64,000 bases of DNA, from contig NZ_MAEW01000017.1 of NCBI RefSeq assembly GCF_002013375.1, positions 124,001-188,000 on the forward strand. Reading direction: 5' to 3'. The stretch comes from Mycobacterium sp. D16Q13. GTDB taxonomy: Bacteria; Actinomycetota; Actinomycetes; Mycobacteriales; Mycobacteriaceae. Of the stretch, positions 61,785 to 64,000 are shown in pieces (the stretch's first letter is position 1; each line of letters starts with the position of its first letter). A program made the translations under genes and the position numbers. The notes below the pieces were generated by a model, which saw only the letters and a program-made list of their open reading frames with translations, was not told the origin of the DNA and made no database searches.

Positions 61785-61895
61785 GGTGTAGCGTCGAAGG
61801 CAGCTGAGACTTACAGCTGGTCTGAGAAAGGTTCTGCTGTCCGCCGTGGAACTCGAGGAGCGCGAGCTCCGAGTCCTGACATACCCGGTGATCGT
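61785..61895 (+). promoter_or_regulatory. Conserved 111-nt element, copy B (upstream of slipin-USP)
   Basis: Ungapped homologue of 57364-57474. Hairpins: AGCTG-N7-CAGCT (61802-61818), TCCG-CCG-TGGA (61840-61850, one G-U pair) and GGAGC-GCGA-GCTCC (61857-61870, GNRA-type loop). It ends 104 bases before the slipin start. The remaining spacer (61594-61999) shows no supported gene. Confidence 0.6.
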
Positions 61896-61999
61896 CTGTC
61901 CGTCAGGATCGCCATGCCCAGCTTGACTAATTTTCCCCCACGCTTGTCACGGCGTGCGCCACCCAGCTTCCGACCTGATGAGGCAGCGAGGGCACGGCT

Positions 62000-62881
62000 A
62001 TGAAGTCCCTGATCATCGTGGCGGCCGTCCTGATGCTGCTGGGCCTGTTGTCACTGGCAATGTCGGTTCGTATTGTCAAGCAATATGAGAACGGCGTGCT
62101 GTTTCGGCTGGGCCGAGTGATCGGCCAACGAGCACCTGGCCTGCGGTTCATTCTCCCATTTATCGATGTGTTGCATCGGATTTCATTGCGGATCGTGACG
62201 ATGCCGATTCAGTCTCAGGGCATCATCACCCGTGACAATGTCAGCGTCGATGTGTCTGCCGTGGCCTACTTCAAGATTATCGATGCAGTGAAATCTGTTG
62301 TGGCAATTGAGAATGTGCATGCGGCGATCAATCAGATCGCACAGACAACGCTGCGCAAGGTGGTTGGCCAGCACACGCTGGATGAGATCTTGGCCGAAAC
62401 CGAGAAGATCAACCTTGATATTCGCGGGATTCTTGACGTCACGACCATTGAGTGGGGTGTCCAGGTCACCTTGGTGGAGCTCAAAGACATTCAGCTGCCC
62501 GATAGCATGAAACGGGCGATGGCGCGCCAGGCCGAAGCGGAGCGGGAGAAGCGCGCGAAGATCATTGCTGCGGAAGGCGAATCCTTAGCAGCAGCCGCGC
62601 TCGGCGCAGCCTCGGACACCATGATGGCCCATCCGCTGGCACTACAGCTACGCAACCTGCAAACCCTGGTTGAGCTCGGCGTCGACAAAAACACCACGGT
62701 TGTATTCCCCGCTCCCTTGATGTCAACCATTGCCGAGCTCGGTGCGTTCCTCTCACACGAGGGCGCGGCCGCCGCCAGGTCGTCGCCTCCGCCCCATCAG
62801 GTTGCGGCCGAAATCAACGGCGTTGCGACCAACCCCGGACGACGAGCAGACTCCGCGGAGCCCGAAAACTGGAGGCTCTGA
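62000..62881 (+). CDS. Slipin (SPFH/band 7 membrane scaffold protein)
   Basis: 293 residues. An N-terminal membrane helix (IIVAAVLMLLGLLSLAMSV) precedes the SPFH domain: VKQYENGVLFRLGRVIGQRAPGLRFILPFID, MPIQSQGIITRDNVSVDVSAVAYFKI, TLRKVVGQHTLDEILAE and the helical tail QAEAEREKRAKIIAAEGE. Slipins assemble in membrane microdomains under envelope stress. No NfeD-like partner is adjacent. Overlaps the USP gene by 1 base. Confidence 0.92.
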   Translation: MKSLIIVAAVLMLLGLLSLAMSVRIVKQYENGVLFRLGRVIGQRAPGLRFILPFIDVLHRISLRIVTMPIQSQGIITRDNVSVDVSAVAYFKIIDAVKSVVAIENVHAAINQIAQTTLRKVVGQHTLDEILAETEKINLDIRGILDVTTIEWGVQVTLVELKDIQLPDSMKRAMARQAEAEREKRAKIIAAEGESLAAAALGAASDTMMAHPLALQLRNLQTLVELGVDKNTTVVFPAPLMSTIAELGAFLSHEGAAAARSSPPPHQVAAEINGVATNPGRRADSAEPENWRL

Positions 62882-63741
62882 TGTTCAATACTGACCAGAG
62901 CGGGCCAGTGGTGGTCGGAATCGACGGGTCGAAGGCCGCTCTTTTCGCTGCAGAATCGGCGATTGACGAGGCGATTAGTCGTGACGTGCCGCTAAGCCTT
63001 GTCCACGTGACGCGACCGCTCGTGACCACGAAATCACCCGCAGCCGAAGGTCGGCATGATGAACGGTTCGCCGAATCATCTTTACGCGCAGCCGCAGCTG
63101 CGATCGAGGCGATCGGCAAGCCGGTCAAAGTGGACACCATCCTTATCCGCGGACTGCCCGCTGAAGCGCTTGTCTTCGAGTCAAGAAGTGCCAGTCTCAT
63201 CTGTATCGGCGCCGGCCGATTCGCGCACGCGGCCCTCGGCTCGACGGCCACCAGGCTCGCCGAGCGCGCCCATTGTCCCGTTCTGATCGCTCGCGCACCG
63301 ATGCCGGACCAGCCGACAGAGCTATCGGTGCTGGAAAACGCAGCGGACGGTAGCAGCTGGAACGCTAGCCGACAGAACTGGATCGCTGTGTGCGTCAATG
63401 GTTCTAAGGACAATCGGAATGTTGTTAACCACGCCATACGCGAGGCGCGGCTACGTCAGCTACCGGTACTTGCCATAAGCACCTCGCCGCTTGAACTCGG
63501 CGAGGGGAGGAATCATGAACTCGAGCACCGGGTCGCCAGCCTGCATGAGCAATACGGTGACGTTCACATCTACCCGGTGACAACCCGCGCCCGAATCGCC
63601 CGCTTCATCGCCCGCTGCCACGAACCGATTGCGCTCGCGGTGATCGGTGCATCGGAGGCCAGGCAGGCGGTCCGGCTCTGCCGATCATCACGTGAACAAT
63701 GCTGCTCAGTTCTTGTCGTACGCCCTCAGTGCGGGTTGTGA
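62881..63741 (+). CDS. Tandem universal stress protein
   Basis: 286 residues, two USP domains. The first has VVVGIDGSKAALFAAESAIDEA and the ATP-loop pattern IGAGRFAHAALGSTATRLAERAHCPVLIA. The second (WIAVCVNGSKDNRNVVNHAIREA ... SVLVV) lacks the full G-x2-G-x9-G(S/T) loop, so only the first half probably binds ATP. Co-translated with the slipin (TGATG junction). Confidence 0.9.
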   Translation: MFNTDQSGPVVVGIDGSKAALFAAESAIDEAISRDVPLSLVHVTRPLVTTKSPAAEGRHDERFAESSLRAAAAAIEAIGKPVKVDTILIRGLPAEALVFESRSASLICIGAGRFAHAALGSTATRLAERAHCPVLIARAPMPDQPTELSVLENAADGSSWNASRQNWIAVCVNGSKDNRNVVNHAIREARLRQLPVLAISTSPLELGEGRNHELEHRVASLHEQYGDVHIYPVTTRARIARFIARCHEPIALAVIGASEARQAVRLCRSSREQCCSVLVVRPQCGL

Positions 63742-63866
63742 AGCGGCATCTGCATCATGCGGAACCCGCCCAGAATTGCAGAAGTACAATGGATTTGGCG
63801 TACCCGCATGGGAAAACCGGTAACCTGATCCTTCTTCATTCGTTCCATCAATAGGAGTAAACTGGC

Positions 63867-63902
63867 GTGTACGACGATGTCCAGATACTCGCTCACCGAT
63901 AG
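63867..63902 (+). other. 11-codon mini-ORF upstream of the last gene
   Basis: GTG at 63867 with AGGAG nine bases upstream reads (V)YDDVQILAHR then TAG at 63900-63902. It lies 57 bases before the ATG of the next gene and could be a leader peptide. Chance occurrence is not excluded. The rest of 63742-63959 shows no gene. Confidence 0.25.
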
Positions 63903-63959
63903 GGTGCTGAGTCGTCGGAAAAATGGTCTCGGTTGCGGGGCCCAGGGTAGGAGCGTCTG

Positions 63960-64000
63960 ATGACGCATCGTGTGTTTTCCAAACCCCGAAGCGGACCAGC
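63960..64000 (+). CDS. 5' end of an unidentified gene (partial)
   Basis: ATG at 63960 with TAGGAG about 8 bases upstream opens MTHRVFSKPRSGP and runs off the window. Too short to identify. Confidence 0.5.
   Translation, partial: MTHRVFSKPRSGP

Noticed and set aside
1..64000. CRISPR array, insertion sequence, rRNA or restriction-modification system
   Set aside because: No regularly spaced repeats, transposase, rRNA or methylase motifs were seen on either strand.

Overview
The window looks like chromosome from a rapidly growing mycobacterium. This rests on a complete-looking mce operon with YrbE permeases, CtaD, LigD/Ku, DUF5313, MPT63- and MPT64-like secreted proteins, frequent GTG/TTG starts and high G+C. 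The style and gene mix suit the Mycobacteroides abscessus-chelonae group, but that assignment is inference. No rRNA, CRISPR array, transposase or integrase was seen. There is one tRNA, tRNA-Arg(CCT).

Layout: 0-8 kb carries metabolic genes (CGNR regulator, VOC protein, beta-hydroxyacid-dehydrogenase-like enzyme, ctaD, F420-type LLM oxidoreductase, DapB-like oxidoreductase, secreted histidine phosphatase). 8-12.2 kb is a minus-strand run: TetR, cobF, Fpg-like glycosylase, SDR, ppk2. 12.2-18.2 kb holds an AurF-like diiron oxygenase with a DUF4873 partner, the NHEJ pair ligD/ku with overlapping divergent 5' ends, and mntH followed by a small secreted Gly/Trp/His-rich protein. 18.2-25.6 kb has an OhrR-like MarR regulator, cyanase, MPT63-like protein, and a TetR/MpaB-oxygenase pair. 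25.6-30.6 kb includes a broken ORF, the tRNA, a GGDEF protein and a visibly lower-G+C stretch of odd genes (membrane-tethered HTH, GDPD lipoprotein). 30.6-39.1 kb is a surface-polysaccharide cluster: an initiating sugar transferase facing six overlapping genes (glycosyltransferases, flippase, DUF218). 39.1-41.5 kb is a very large secreted protein. 41.9-51.1 kb is an mce operon. 51.2-57.2 kb is thiolase, two small membrane proteins, NAD-formate dehydrogenase with a LysR regulator, a FUSC transporter and ArsC. 57.2-64 kb is a stress island: CsbD, tiny membrane proteins, desaturase, two ANTAR proteins, slipin and a universal stress protein.

Two observations stand out. First, the mce operon carries a deletion that removes the second half of yrbEB and most of mceA, fusing their remnants out of frame, while mceB-F stay intact. 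Second, the two plus-strand units of the stress island (csbD...desaturase, and slipin-USP) are each preceded by a 111-nt element. The two copies align without gaps at 78/111 positions (my hand count). Differences inside two predicted hairpins fall in the loops, one in a third is a C-to-U change that keeps a wobble pair, and the differences show no codon-position bias. This suggests a shared structured leader RNA or regulatory element, and two ANTAR (RNA-binding) regulators are encoded between the copies.

Several perfect operator-like motifs were also read directly: a TGTGA-N6-TCACA CRP-type site before the phosphatase gene, a CGTGA-N6-TCACG site before the polysaccharide cluster, a match to the KstR2 consensus at 5265-5278, and tandem CCCACGTGGG palindromes before ppk2. 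Small genes too short for usual calling were found at 32192, 57880 and 59726.
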